A DNA stretch of 48,272 nucleotides from Desulfobacterales bacterium (GCA_026984935.1 JALSRD010000072.1:1-48272), one strand, 5' to 3'. Positions 1 through 8,529 are shown, counted from the stretch's first letter. Translations and numbers: made by a program. The notes: a model not told the origin generated them from the letters alone.

Positions 1-11
1 ATCTCGCAATA

Positions 12-43
12 GTCGCCCCCCACGCGGGGGCGTGGATGGAAGC
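12..43 (+). CRISPR. Single degenerate type I-C CRISPR repeat (end of array)
   Basis: These 32 bases begin GTCGCCCCCCACGCGGGGGC and end with GTGGATGGAAGC. From memory, the Desulfovibrio-type I-C repeat has the same sequence except that it ends GTGGATTGAAAC, so this copy differs at positions 38 and 42. The inner CGCCCCC/GGGGGCG arms give the usual repeat hairpin. Bases 1-11 would be the tail of the last spacer. Mismatches in the 3' part of the repeat, with no further copy to the right, fit the leader-distal end of an array whose body and cas genes lie left of the window. No cas gene is visible here. Confidence 0.82.
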
Positions 44-129
44 CTTGACTTTATAAGTCGTCATTCGTATTTTGCAAGTCTCTCCTTGTGCACAGGCGGC
101 GCAGCAGCGTCTGACGGGCGAAAGCGCGC

Positions 130-1641
130 ATGGCGGGAAAGTTGGTGGCAGACATGGCAAACAGGGCGTTTCGCGTACGTGCGGTTTTTATGGATGTGGA
201 TCCTTATGGCGGGCGGGCTGAGGCACAGACGCCGGGAGCGGCGGAGTTGCTGAAAGCGGCGTCGGAGCGCATCAGCCGGCTTTATGCGCACAAACTCAAG
301 ATCGCGCTTTTCGGCCGGGACAGCGCCAAGGTGCTGGCGGGTATGCCCGACGATGTGCGGGCGCTGTGCGACGGGATGCAGGCCGCCGACAATAGGGCCG
401 CAACGCCGGCCCATGACCTGGCTGCAGTGATCCGGCGCACGCTCGTTGATCTCGAGGTACCTGCAGGCAGCGCACTTGTGGTGTCCGGCCGGCCGGACCT
501 GCTGTCGGCCGCCGCCCGGATCGGTGCTGTGACGGTGGCCCTGGGGCTGTGTGCAGACGGCGCAAAGATCCCGACGGCAGATTACACAGCCGCCGACCCG
601 GCGGAACTGGAAACCGTTGTCCGCCTGGGCCTGCCGTTATCCGGCGGGAAATTGCCCAATGATCTGCTGGCGCGCCATTTCGGGCGGATTGCCATTGACG
701 ATCCGGCCCTGCTGGTACGGCCGGGCGTGGGCGAAGACACGGCCGCCGTGGACATTTCCGGTGAAGAAGTGCTGGTGATCAAGTCCGACCCGATCACCTT
801 CGCCAGCGATGCCATCGCCCGCTATGCCGTGCTGGTCAATGCCAACGACATTGCCACTGCCGGCGCCGTGCCGCGCTGGCTGCTCACCACGCTGATTTTC
901 CCCTCCGGCTCAACGCCTTCGGAAATCCTGCAGGTCATGGACGAACTGCAGGCTGTTTCCAGGCGCTTTCAGATTACCCTCTGCGGCGGCCACACCGAGA
1001 TCAGCGATGCGGTGCGGCGGCCGGTAATCACCGGTATGCTGGCGGGTACGGTGATGCGCCGGGATCTGGTGGACAAAGCCCGCATGCGGCCGGGTGACCG
1101 GATTTTCATCACCAAGGCGCTGGCGGTGGAGGGCACGGCCCTGATTGCCCGCGAGTTTGGCGCAAAACTGCGCCAGCTGGGGATGCCGGCGGCCGAGATC
1201 GACCGCTGCCGGGATTTTCTCGAGCACCTCAGCATTTTGTCCGAAGCGTATGCCGCCTCAACGCTTAAAGGCGTCAGCGCCATGCACGACGTGACCGAGG
1301 GGGGGCTGGCCACGGCGCTGACCGAGCTGAGTTGGGCCGGGGGCTGCCGGCTCGAGGTGGACATGGACGCCATCCCCGTCTTTGCCGAAACGCGCCGGGT
1401 CTGCGATCTGCTGGGCATAGATCCGCTGGGGCTGATCGGGTCCGGTTCGCTGCTGATCTGCTGCCGTCCGGCGGACGGGGACCGGCTGGTGGAGCGGGTA
1501 CGCAAAACCGGCGCAGCGATCACCCCGATCGGCAAAGCCCTGGAAGAGGGGCACGGGGTGCGGGCTTTGCAAAATTCCCGGACGGTGGCCTGGCCGCAGT
1601 TCGAGGCCGATGAAATCACGCGCCTGTACGGCGGTGCCTGA
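130..1641 (+). CDS. AIR-synthase-like protein with degenerate HAD-like N-terminal domain
   Basis: This protein of 503 residues has two parts. Residues ~15-165 resemble a HAD phosphatase that has lost its active site: the nucleophile loop reads VFMDVDPYGG instead of DxDGT, and the region expected to hold the GD(S)xxD motif reads VVSGRPDLLSAAARIGAV. Residues ~195-490 are an AIR synthase (PurM/HypE/SelD-like) ATP-binding fold, with GVGEDTAAVD at 199-208, NANDIATAG at 237-245 and GGHTE at 286-290. It is not a standard HypE, because the C-terminal cysteine motif is absent, and it is not recognisable as SelD. The substrate is unknown. ATG 130 and ATG 154 are both possible starts; neither has a strong ribosome site. 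The 3' end overlaps the convergent HAD gene by 26 bases. Confidence 0.75.
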   Translation: MAGKLVADMANRAFRVRAVFMDVDPYGGRAEAQTPGAAELLKAASERISRLYAHKLKIALFGRDSAKVLAGMPDDVRALCDGMQAADNRAATPAHDLAAVIRRTLVDLEVPAGSALVVSGRPDLLSAAARIGAVTVALGLCADGAKIPTADYTAADPAELETVVRLGLPLSGGKLPNDLLARHFGRIAIDDPALLVRPGVGEDTAAVDISGEEVLVIKSDPITFASDAIARYAVLVNANDIATAGAVPRWLLTTLIFPSGSTPSEILQVMDELQAVSRRFQITLCGGHTEISDAVRRPVITGMLAGTVMRRDLVDKARMRPGDRIFITKALAVEGTALIAREFGAKLRQLGMPAAEIDRCRDFLEHLSILSEAYAASTLKGVSAMHDVTEGGLATALTELSWAGGCRLEVDMDAIPVFAETRRVCDLLGIDPLGLIGSGSLLICCRPADGDRLVERVRKTGAAITPIGKALEEGHGVRALQNSRTVAWPQFEADEITRLYGGA

Positions 1642-2281
1642 TTCCGCCGGCCCCGGGGCTGCTCCGCGTTTCCAGATACGCCCGGATCTTCGAGAGATCC
1701 GAAACATGGCAGGCGGCCGCAAGCGTGGGGTTGCAATAGGCCGCCAGCGGTACGCCGGCGGCGCGGGCCGCGGCTTCATCGACGCCCGAATCGCCGATAT
1801 AGAGCATCTCACGGTTCTGGATGCCGAAATGGGACAAAACCCTTAACAGTGGTTCGGGGTGCGGTTTGGGATGCCGGACATCGTCGGCCGAAATGACCAG
1901 GTCGAACCAGGCATCCAGGCCGAATTTTTGCAGCACCGGACCAATGGTGTTGGTGCGGTTGGTCACCACGGCGGTCCTTACCCGCGGCTTCAGCCATCTC
2001 AACAGGTCCTCCAGATGCGGCTCCATGGCCATGTGGTCCAGGAAGGGCAGATAGTCGAGCCGCCGGCGGTAGGCCTGCACGCGTTCGATCAGCCGCGGGT
2101 CTTCGAACAGATGGGCGATGGCCGCGTGTACGGTGTGCATGTGCACGAAAGCGAACTGCGCCTCATCCATGGGCGGGCGGCCGAAGTGTTCCAGCAGGTG
2201 GTTGTAATAGCTGCGGTTGACCTGCGCGGTGTCGAACATGACGCCGTCACAGTCGAAGGCCACGGCCTTAATTTTTGTCAT
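1616..2281 (-). CDS. HAD family hydrolase (subfamily IA, phosphoglycolate phosphatase-like)
   Basis: A 221-residue haloacid-dehalogenase-type phosphatase. The nucleophile motif FDCDGVMFD gives Asp10 and the acid Asp12, VVTNRT supplies motif II, the HPKPHPE stretch carries the motif III lysine, and YIGDSGVDEAAARAAG is motif IV. A helical cap sits between motifs I and II (about residues 20-95), as in Gph-like enzymes, so the likely reaction is hydrolysis of a small phosphomonoester in the cytoplasm. The start has a GGGGAAGG ribosome site. It overlaps the upstream DUF1573 gene by 14 bases, which suggests translational coupling. The substrate cannot be told from sequence. Confidence 0.88.
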   Translation of the reverse strand: MTKIKAVAFDCDGVMFDTAQVNRSYYNHLLEHFGRPPMDEAQFAFVHMHTVHAAIAHLFEDPRLIERVQAYRRRLDYLPFLDHMAMEPHLEDLLRWLKPRVRTAVVTNRTNTIGPVLQKFGLDAWFDLVISADDVRHPKPHPEPLLRVLSHFGIQNREMLYIGDSGVDEAAARAAGVPLAAYCNPTLAAACHVSDLSKIRAYLETRSSPGAGGIRHRRTGA

Positions 2282-3041
2282 GGCCTTCCCCGGCTTTCCC
2301 GCCGGCGGCTGAGCCGTTTTTGCCGGCCGCCGACTCGGGCGGGCGGATCATGCCGAAAACGTTGATCGTCAATTCCGGCCGGATCGTGCTGTCCGTTTTC
2401 AGGATCACAGTGTCGACATACCGTCCGGCATCGCGCCTGACGTTTTCAACCTCGATTTTGTATGGGCTGTCGGCCTCCGGGTGGTCCATCAGGCGTACAT
2501 GGATGAATTTCCCCGTACGCGCGCGGGCGGCGACAACCTTGAAGGGATATTTTTTTTCGGGTTTGACGGTGACGGTCGCCTTTATCGTCTCACCCGCGGT
2601 TCCGAACAGCCGCAGATAACGCGGCTGTACGCTGGCGAACTTTTCCACCATGCCCGAAATGCCCAGACGCAGCTTGGGTGTATTGGGGTCGTTGGTGATG
2701 ACGACAATCTGTTTGTGGACCTTTCCGCCGCCGTAGCCCCTGGTATTGACCTGCACACGCACGTTGCCCCTGCCGCCGGCAGGGATGTCTCTGGTGTAAG
2801 AGACCGCCGTGCAGCCTCACCCGGTCTTGACGCGCTGGATGTGCAGCGGCGCATCCCCGTAATTTTCGATGACAAAGTCATGTTCGACCTTGGTGCCGTC
2901 CACTACCGGGGCGAATTCATAGGTGCGCTCGGGTGCCACCGCGCGCGGGGCCGCCGCCGATTCTTCGGCGGCCGGTGCCGCAGCGGACAGGATGAACAGG
3001 GCGAAAAACAGGGTCAACGCGTAAATCAGGCGTCGTTTCAT
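2268..3041 (-). CDS. DUF1573 secreted protein, probable selenoprotein (in-frame UGA, Sec75)
   Basis: Reading begins at ATG 3041 behind AAAGGAG and runs 257 codons with one in-frame TGA at 2817-2819 (codon 75). Residues 1-25 are a signal peptide, so the product is probably periplasmic. Residues ~40-150 match DUF1573: IENYGDAPLHIQRVKTG, then the TGA, then GCTAVSY, IPAGG, VNTRGYGG and ITNDPNTPKLRLGI. In the family the TGA position is the first cysteine of the conserved CGCT motif, so UGA would give U-G-C-T, a selenocysteine/cysteine pair (U75, C77). The frame is intact and family-like on both sides, and a hairpin starts 12 bases after the TGA. The alternative is a recent TGC-to-TGA nonsense mutation. 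The molecular function of DUF1573 is not established. Confidence 0.75.
2787..2804 (-). promoter_or_regulatory. Candidate bacterial SECIS hairpin after the in-frame UGA
   Basis: On the minus strand, 12 bases after the TGA, the arms GTCTCT and AGAGAC form a perfect 6-bp stem with the loop TACACC. Two further G-C pairs are possible below a 2x2 mismatch. The loop starts 18 bases after the UGA, inside the range known for bacterial SECIS elements. The usual G in the first two loop bases is missing, so the match to the consensus is incomplete. Confidence 0.45.
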
Positions 3042-3152
3042 CGGTGATGCTCCTTTGGCTGAGGTTATGAAAGCGGCCACGCAGGACCTAAAGCCGCGCA
3101 AAATTCCCCATGCGTGCCGGCCGGCGGAGGCGGGGCACAAGGGTTTGCCGGA

Positions 3153-3647
3153 TCAGCGGAGGCGTTGTTCCGCAATTGCGCCGTTTGCCGTGTCCACGGT
3201 GCAGAAACCCGGGCGGCCCTCTTTGCCCATGATTTCGCCCGGGTTGAGCAGAGGCGTTGCCCCCACCGTCTCAAGGCGCTGCACGTGCGAGTGTCCGTAG
3301 CAGACCAGGTCGTAGCGTTTTGACAGCGCCAGACCGCGCCCCACTGCATAATAGTGGGTCAGCGCGATACGGAAACCGTCGACATCGAGTTCGGCCACCA
3401 GGCCGTGCAGGTGAATCCGCGTCAGCTCCGTCAGCGCCAGTCGGGTCAACTGGTGCTGGTCGCCGTCGTTGTTGCCGAACACGCCGTGTACCGGCAGGCC
3501 GGCGGCGGCGAGTTCTTTCAGCATGAAGGGCGCCACGAAATCGCCGCAGTGCAGAATCATGTCCGCCTTTTCCCGCGAAACGATCTCAAGCGCGCGGCGC
3601 AGGTTCCAGATGTTGTCGTGGCTGTCGCTCATGACGGCGATGATCAT
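3153..3647 (-). CDS. YfcE/MJ0936-type metallophosphoesterase
   Basis: A 164-residue calcineurin-like phosphoesterase of the small YfcE/MJ0936 family. The metal-binding motifs are in order: DSHDN (residues 8-12), HCGDFV, GNNDGD, THYYA and GHSHV, followed by LNPGE. These coordinate two metal ions for hydrolysis of phosphodiesters in the cytoplasm; the natural substrate of the family is poorly defined. Length is normal. It is transcribed in the same direction as the DUF1573 gene, with about 110 bases between them, and lies downstream of priA. The cluster does not suggest a specific pathway. Confidence 0.88.
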   Translation of the reverse strand: MIIAVMSDSHDNIWNLRRALEIVSREKADMILHCGDFVAPFMLKELAAAGLPVHGVFGNNDGDQHQLTRLALTELTRIHLHGLVAELDVDGFRIALTHYYAVGRGLALSKRYDLVCYGHSHVQRLETVGATPLLNPGEIMGKEGRPGFCTVDTANGAIAEQRLR

Positions 3648-3713
3648 GGCCCGGCCTCCAAGTATCGGTACACGGCGGCAAGCGTTGGTGCGGCCTCTTC
3701 CGGCATTTCCAAG

Positions 3714-6176
3714 TTACATCATGAACACCGGATCCACATCGACTTCGAGGCGCGTGCCCGCCGCAAGCCTGGTGCCCCCTTTATCAAATATCAGGCGGCG
3801 GGTAAAGCGATGAAGTGCGCGCGTGCGCGGGCCGCACAGCAGGATCTGCCAGCGGTAGCGGTTGGCCAGCCGGGCCAGCGGGGACTCGATGGGGCCCAGC
3901 ACCGTGATCTGCCCGCCGAATTCCGGCTGCCGCAGCAGCTTCCGGCAGCCGTCGCCGATGTGCGCGGCGCTGTGGCGGGTTTTGCGGGCATCGCGGCCCG
4001 AAATTCTGATCTGCACCATGCGCGCCGTGGGCGGGTAGCCCAGTTGGGTGCGGAAAACGATTTCGGTATCGTAGAAAAGATCAACATCTTGTTTTCTGGC
4101 GGCCGCGATGCTGAAATGCTCCGGGTTGAAGGTCTGCAAGATCACACGGCCGGGAGATGTCCCCCTTCCGGTGCGTCCGGCCACCTGGGCCAGCAGCTGG
4201 AAGGTGCGTTCGGCAGCCCGGAAATCGGGGAAGTTCAGCGTCAGGTCGGCACAGATGATGCCCACCAGCGTAATGTTGGGGAAATCGTGACCCTTGGCCA
4301 CCATCTGGGTGCCGATCAGGATGTCGATGCGGCCGTTGCGCAGCCCCTTGAGGATGCGGACCAGAGAACCCCTGGCGGCGGTGGTGTCGGCATCCATCCT
4401 GGCTACCGTTGCAGCCGGGAACAGGGATTTGACGGCGGATTCGATTTTTTCGGTCCCCAGGCCCAGGGGCTTGATGGCGGCACTGCCGCAGGCTTCGCAG
4501 TAGATGGCCGCAGGGCGCGTCAATCCGCAGTAGTGGCATTTGTAAACTCCGGCGGCGCGGTGCAGCGTCAGGGAAATGTCGCAATTCTGGCAGCGCACCG
4601 GCCGGCCGCAGGCACTGCAGACCGGAAAGCCGGCAAAGCCGCGGCGGTTCAGAAAGAGCAGCGCCTGTTGGCGGTGCGCCAGGGTTGTCGCAATGGCGGT
4701 TTTCAGCCGGGGGCTGATCATGTGATCCGCACTGCGGGAAGAGCTCTTGCGGCGCAGGTCGACGGTTTCGATGTGCGGCAGGGGCCGCTGGGCCACACGC
4801 CGGGTGAGCCGCAGGAGCCTGAATTTTCCCTGGCGGGCGTTGTACAAAGACTGCATGCAAGGCGTGGCCGATCCCAGAAGGACCGTGGCCTGTGCCAGCT
4901 TGGCGCGCACCACGGACAGATCGCGGGCGTTGTAGAGCAGGCCACGCTGTTCCTTGTAAGAGCTGTCGTGCTCCTCGTCCACCACGACCAGCCCCAGGTT
5001 GTCGAAAGGCGCGAAGACGGCCGAACGCGTGCCCACGGCGATGGCAACCTCGTGCCGTACGATGCGCCGCCACTGGTCGTAGCGCTCGCCGGCGGAAAGC
5101 CCGCTGTGCAGCAGTGCCACGCGCTCGCCGAACCTGGCCCGGAAGCGCCGCTCCATTTGCGAGATCAGGGCGATCTCCGGAACCAGCACCAGCACCGTGG
5201 CCCCTGCGGCCATGACTTCGGCGGCCAGGCGCAGGTAGATTTCGGTTTTGCCGCTGCCGGTGACGCCGGCCAGCAGAAAGGCGCAAAACCCCTTCCCAAA
5301 GGCGTCTTTCAGCGTGTTAAAAGCCGCCTGCTGCTCGTCGGTCAAATGCGGCGGCGTGTCCGGCGCGATGGATTCTCCGAAAGGATCACGGTAGACCGGC
5401 CTTTCCTGGACCTTGATCACCCCGTGTTTCTCCAAAAACGGAAGATAGCCGGCCGATCCGGGCAAGCGCTGCTTCAGGGTTTTCAGGGGCAGGCTGCCGC
5501 ATTGCGCGAGCAGGTCGATGATTTCCCGGCGGCGGGCCGCAAAGCGGTCTTCGGGGATGTCGCTTTTGGCCAGTGTGACCGTGCGCTGCATCAGCGGCCG
5601 CACCGTACCGCTCTTGATGCGGCGCCGGGCAGCTACGAGGCCGTTTCGGGCCATGCCGCGCAGCAGGGCGGCCGGGACCCGGCGGCCCAGCCTGCGGCTC
5701 AGCTGACGGGTTGAAAGCGCCTGTTTTTGCAACTGGTCCAATACGGCCAGTTCCAGTGCTCCGGCCCGGGCGTCGCGCAGGAGCGTGCGGCCGCTTTCCG
5801 TGATGGCGAAGGTCACCTGATCGGCCAGGGTCAGGCTGCCGGGCAGGGCGCACTGAATGACCTCCCCGATGGATCGCAGGTAGTAGTCGGACGTCCATTT
5901 GAAAAGCGGAAGCATTGCCGGCGGAAACAGCGGCGTGTCGTCGAGGATTTCTATGACTGGCTTGATGGCGGCGGTGTCGGGAACCGATGCCGCAGGTCCT
6001 AGTATGTAGCCGGTGATCTTGCGCTGGCCGAAAGACGCGCTGGGGCGGCCGAAAGGGATCAGCACGCGTTTGCCGCAGTCGGCCTGTCCTCTGAGAGCCG
6101 GGGGAACGCTGTAGGTCAAGGTATGCTGCAGCGGCAGGGCGACAGCCACTTCGATGAGGTCTTGCGGCCGGCTCAT
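3714..6176 (-). CDS. priA: Primosomal protein N', replication restart helicase PriA
   Basis: An 820-residue superfamily 2 DNA helicase that recognises stalled forks and reloads the replisome. The N-terminal DNA-binding domain opens with VAVALPLQHTLTYSVP. Walker A is GVTGSGKTEIY (about residues 304-314) and the DEEH box follows near residue 400. The cysteine-rich zinc insert CSACGRPVRCQNC, CHYC and CEAC provides the expected paired zinc sites. The helicase C-terminal motifs LIGTQMVAKGHDFP and QVAGRTGRG are intact. I chose ATG 6176; an in-frame TTG lies eight codons earlier at 6200, and neither has a good ribosome site. The opposite strand carries a very long open frame here, which is a composition artefact. 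Confidence 0.96.
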   Translation of the reverse strand: MSRPQDLIEVAVALPLQHTLTYSVPPALRGQADCGKRVLIPFGRPSASFGQRKITGYILGPAASVPDTAAIKPVIEILDDTPLFPPAMLPLFKWTSDYYLRSIGEVIQCALPGSLTLADQVTFAITESGRTLLRDARAGALELAVLDQLQKQALSTRQLSRRLGRRVPAALLRGMARNGLVAARRRIKSGTVRPLMQRTVTLAKSDIPEDRFAARRREIIDLLAQCGSLPLKTLKQRLPGSAGYLPFLEKHGVIKVQERPVYRDPFGESIAPDTPPHLTDEQQAAFNTLKDAFGKGFCAFLLAGVTGSGKTEIYLRLAAEVMAAGATVLVLVPEIALISQMERRFRARFGERVALLHSGLSAGERYDQWRRIVRHEVAIAVGTRSAVFAPFDNLGLVVVDEEHDSSYKEQRGLLYNARDLSVVRAKLAQATVLLGSATPCMQSLYNARQGKFRLLRLTRRVAQRPLPHIETVDLRRKSSSRSADHMISPRLKTAIATTLAHRQQALLFLNRRGFAGFPVCSACGRPVRCQNCDISLTLHRAAGVYKCHYCGLTRPAAIYCEACGSAAIKPLGLGTEKIESAVKSLFPAATVARMDADTTAARGSLVRILKGLRNGRIDILIGTQMVAKGHDFPNITLVGIICADLTLNFPDFRAAERTFQLLAQVAGRTGRGTSPGRVILQTFNPEHFSIAAARKQDVDLFYDTEIVFRTQLGYPPTARMVQIRISGRDARKTRHSAAHIGDGCRKLLRQPEFGGQITVLGPIESPLARLANRYRWQILLCGPRTRALHRFTRRLIFDKGGTRLAAGTRLEVDVDPVFMM

Positions 6177-6278
6177 TGATGATTTTTTTATGGAGCGCAA
6201 AAAGGGTTTGAGTGAAAACGGCGGTGAAGATCGCCACCATCGGAGAAAGCGGCCACAGGGGGTGTACGCACCGCCGTG

Positions 6279-7520
6279 TTACGCCGGCGGTTGCGGCGCG
6301 GGCGCTTTCTGCCGGACGTAATACTCGGTAATGCGGTTGCCGTCTTTCCTGCGAACCGTCACTTCATAATTGTCTATGGTGATTTTTTCTTTTTCCCGGG
6401 GGATCCTGCCGATGCGCTCGAGCACGAACCCGGAAAAGGTGTCGTATTCCCTGGAGTCGGGGATGTTCATTCCGATGGTTTCGTTGACCTCATCGATTTC
6501 CGATTTTCCGAGTACGATCCACTCGCCGGTTTTCACCCGGACGATGTGTTGCTCTTCACGGTCGGTTTCGTCGCTGATCTCGCCGACGATTTCCTCGAGT
6601 ACATCTTCCAGCGTGATCAGGCCAGCCACACCTCCGTGTTCGTCGATGACAACGGCCAGGTGGTTCTTGCGCCGTTTGAACTGGTGCAGCAACTGGTCGA
6701 TCTTTTTGTTTTCGGGAACGAAATAGGCCGGCCGCATCAGTCTGCCGATTTCGATGGGGGCCTGCGATGTGACCTGGTGCATGAATAAATCCTTGATGTT
6801 GATGATTCCGATAACGTGGTCCAGGTCGTCTTTGATGACCGGAATGCGCGTGTAGCCCGATTGGACAACGGCCGCCAGGTCCAGCGGCTGGTTGATGTCG
6901 ATGACGAACATGTCGGTGCGCGGGGTCATGATCTCCGAGGCATTGGTATCGTCAAACTCAAAGATGTTTTCGATAAATTCCCTTTCTTCCTCTTTGATCT
7001 CCCCCTCTTCTTCCACCACCTCGACAAAGGTCTTCAAATCGTCCTCGGTGATGCCCGAGGCCTGTTTGATTTTGCCGGTCAGCTTGGGAATAAAGTTAAG
7101 CAGTTTGATGGCCGGCCAGAAGAGTATCGACAGCCAGTAAATGGGATAGACCACGGCCCGGGCGACCAGTATGTTGTTGCGTGTCGCCAGGGATTTGGGG
7201 AAGACTTCGCCGAACACCAGAATGGTAAAGGTCATGACACCGGTGGCGATGCCCACGGCGTTGTTGGGGATGAATTTGAGCATCAGCGAGGTGGCGAGGG
7301 CCGACGCCCCCACGTTGGCCAGGTTGTTGCCGATCAGGATGGTGGAGAGCAGGCGGTGGGGATCATCCTTCATCTGTTCGATAAGCCGAAAGCTCCTGGC
7401 GCCGTCTTTGGCCAGGTGCCGTGCGCGCGTCCTGCTGATGGAAAAGAAGGCCGTCTCCGCGGAAGAAAAAAATCCAGATATCAGCAGCAGGCTGACAAGG
7501 ATTGTAATATCAAGTGTCAT
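6279..7520 (-). CDS. CNNM/CBS/CorC_HlyC domain membrane protein
   Basis: A 413-residue protein of the CorC/HlyC (CNNM, DUF21) family. Residues 1-~190 form the membrane CNNM domain with about four hydrophobic segments and the SGFFSSAETAFFSISRTR signature. Residues ~200-320 are a CBS pair, with IMTPRTDMFVID and AVVIDEHGGVAGLITLEDVLEEIVGEI as landmarks. Residues ~335-405 are the CorC_HlyC domain that ends such proteins. Homologues are linked to magnesium or cobalt efflux and metal homeostasis, with CBS domains sensing nucleotides. It sits alone between priA and the cytochrome gene, all minus strand. Transported ion not predictable from sequence. Confidence 0.92.
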   Translation of the reverse strand: MTLDITILVSLLLISGFFSSAETAFFSISRTRARHLAKDGARSFRLIEQMKDDPHRLLSTILIGNNLANVGASALATSLMLKFIPNNAVGIATGVMTFTILVFGEVFPKSLATRNNILVARAVVYPIYWLSILFWPAIKLLNFIPKLTGKIKQASGITEDDLKTFVEVVEEEGEIKEEEREFIENIFEFDDTNASEIMTPRTDMFVIDINQPLDLAAVVQSGYTRIPVIKDDLDHVIGIINIKDLFMHQVTSQAPIEIGRLMRPAYFVPENKKIDQLLHQFKRRKNHLAVVIDEHGGVAGLITLEDVLEEIVGEISDETDREEQHIVRVKTGEWIVLGKSEIDEVNETIGMNIPDSREYDTFSGFVLERIGRIPREKEKITIDNYEVTVRRKDGNRITEYYVRQKAPAPQPPA

Positions 7521-7764
7521 ACAACAAAATTAGCATCTTTTGAAAGAATGTAAAGCCGGAATTTTACCGACCGGCGTGGAGAAGTTGCCGCGTGGCCCGG
7601 CAGCAGACACACGCACAGCAGGGTCGGGGGAAATGCTGCCGCCCGCGCTTTGGCGTATGCATCTTTTCCAATCTGCGGCGGAGCCGGATCGTAGCCGCCC
7701 TGCAGGTGTCAGGAAAGCTGAAGCCGGTGTACACATCAGCGCACGGGTTGTACGGGGAAAGGTG

Positions 7765-8259
7765 CTATTCTCCCTTCGGGTGGCATTTGACACATCCTGT
7801 GGGGCCGACGGGAGACGGTTTTTCTTCCAAAAGCTGGGTGGATGCGGCCAGCAGCTGGTTTTTGGCCTTGATTTTCTTGTGGCACTTGATGCACAGGCCG
7901 TGGAATGCATTTTTATAGTACCGTGTCCTGATGGTCGCATCGGCGGCTTTTTGGCTGCCGGCCGGGGGCAGTTTCGCCAGGCTGTGGCAGCCGGCAGTCA
8001 TGCATGATTTGACCTTCTCGGTGGCCGTCCATTTGTGGTGGCAGGTCCGGCAGGTGAAATTGAAGTGTGTGCTGTGGGGAAATTCAACCGGCGTCCGCTT
8101 GACGGTGGCGCCTTCCGGAGGCTTTAACGTTATGGTTCCCATGGGGATGCACATGGTTTCATCAGTCGGCTGTGCATTCTTGTCGGCAGCTGCAAGAAAG
8201 TTTCCGGAAAACAACACGACCGCTGCGAAAACCACGATCACAATGCCCGCTTTAAACAT
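7765..8259 (-). CDS. Periplasmic tetraheme class III cytochrome c
   Basis: A 164-residue cytochrome. A signal peptide covers residues 1-25, giving a periplasmic product. Four heme-attachment sites are visible: CRTCH (70-74), the longer CMTAGCH (86-92, CX4CH), CIKCH (123-127) and CVKCH (156-160). Histidines at 62, 65, 75 and 120 are candidate distal ligands. The mix of CX2CH and CX4CH is typical of the cytochrome c3 family, which shuttles electrons between periplasmic hydrogenases or formate dehydrogenases and membrane complexes in sulfate reducers. I moved the start to ATG 8259, behind GGGGGTG, because the upstream extension lacks a signal peptide. No redox enzyme lies beside it, so its partner is unknown. 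Confidence 0.9.
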   Translation of the reverse strand: MFKAGIVIVVFAAVVLFSGNFLAAADKNAQPTDETMCIPMGTITLKPPEGATVKRTPVEFPHSTHFNFTCRTCHHKWTATEKVKSCMTAGCHSLAKLPPAGSQKAADATIRTRYYKNAFHGLCIKCHKKIKAKNQLLAASTQLLEEKPSPVGPTGCVKCHPKGE

Positions 8260-8405
8260 GCGACACCCCCCGGTAAAAGCCTCTATGGCGCACTCATGAA
8301 CAGTCCGGCATTTCCGATTTGCCCCGTCTGCGGCCCGAATGCGCACTGCTTGACAGCATGCAGGCCGGTGCGGAGCGTGTGCTTCCCCTGCCCCAGGGGA
8401 AAAAG

Positions 8406-8481
8406 TGGTGGTCCCAACGGGACTCGAACCCGTGTTTTCGGCGTGAGAGGCCGACGTCCTAGGCCACTAGACGATGGGACC
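8406..8481 (-). tRNA. tRNA-Glu (anticodon CTC)
   Basis: On the minus strand the gene starts GGTCCCATCGTCTAGTGGCC and ends with acceptor half TGGGACC, discriminator A and an encoded CCA. The anticodon arm is TCGGC, loop CTCTCAC, GCCGA, giving anticodon CUC, which reads GAG. The T arm has GGTTCGAGTCC. The closeness to bacterial tRNA-Glu supports the call. An 8-bp hairpin (8383-8401) follows directly, but its T-run lies on the wrong side for an intrinsic terminator. Confidence 0.97.
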
Positions 8482-8529
8482 GCATTTGCTGCCGCAAAAA
8501 AAGTCATATATGGAACCGCTTGATTTTTG

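Noticed and set aside
130-1641. Gene 1 as selD (selenophosphate synthase), which would fit the nearby UGA gene
   Set aside because: It shares only the AIR-synthase fold; the SelD N-terminal Cys/Sec loop and glycine-rich stretch are not present.
2268-2762. Treating the downstream DUF1573 part as a separate gene starting at GTG 2762
   Set aside because: It would begin inside the conserved domain, without a ribosome site or signal peptide; it shares the frame of the upstream part.
3354-5714. A 786-codon open frame on the plus strand opposite priA
   Set aside because: priA has complete helicase and zinc motifs on the other strand; the antisense frame is His/Gly/Gln-rich without domains and results from high GC at third codon positions.
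8383-8401. Perfect 8-bp hairpin next to tRNA-Glu as a terminator
   Set aside because: The T-run lies before the stem in the direction of transcription and none follows it.
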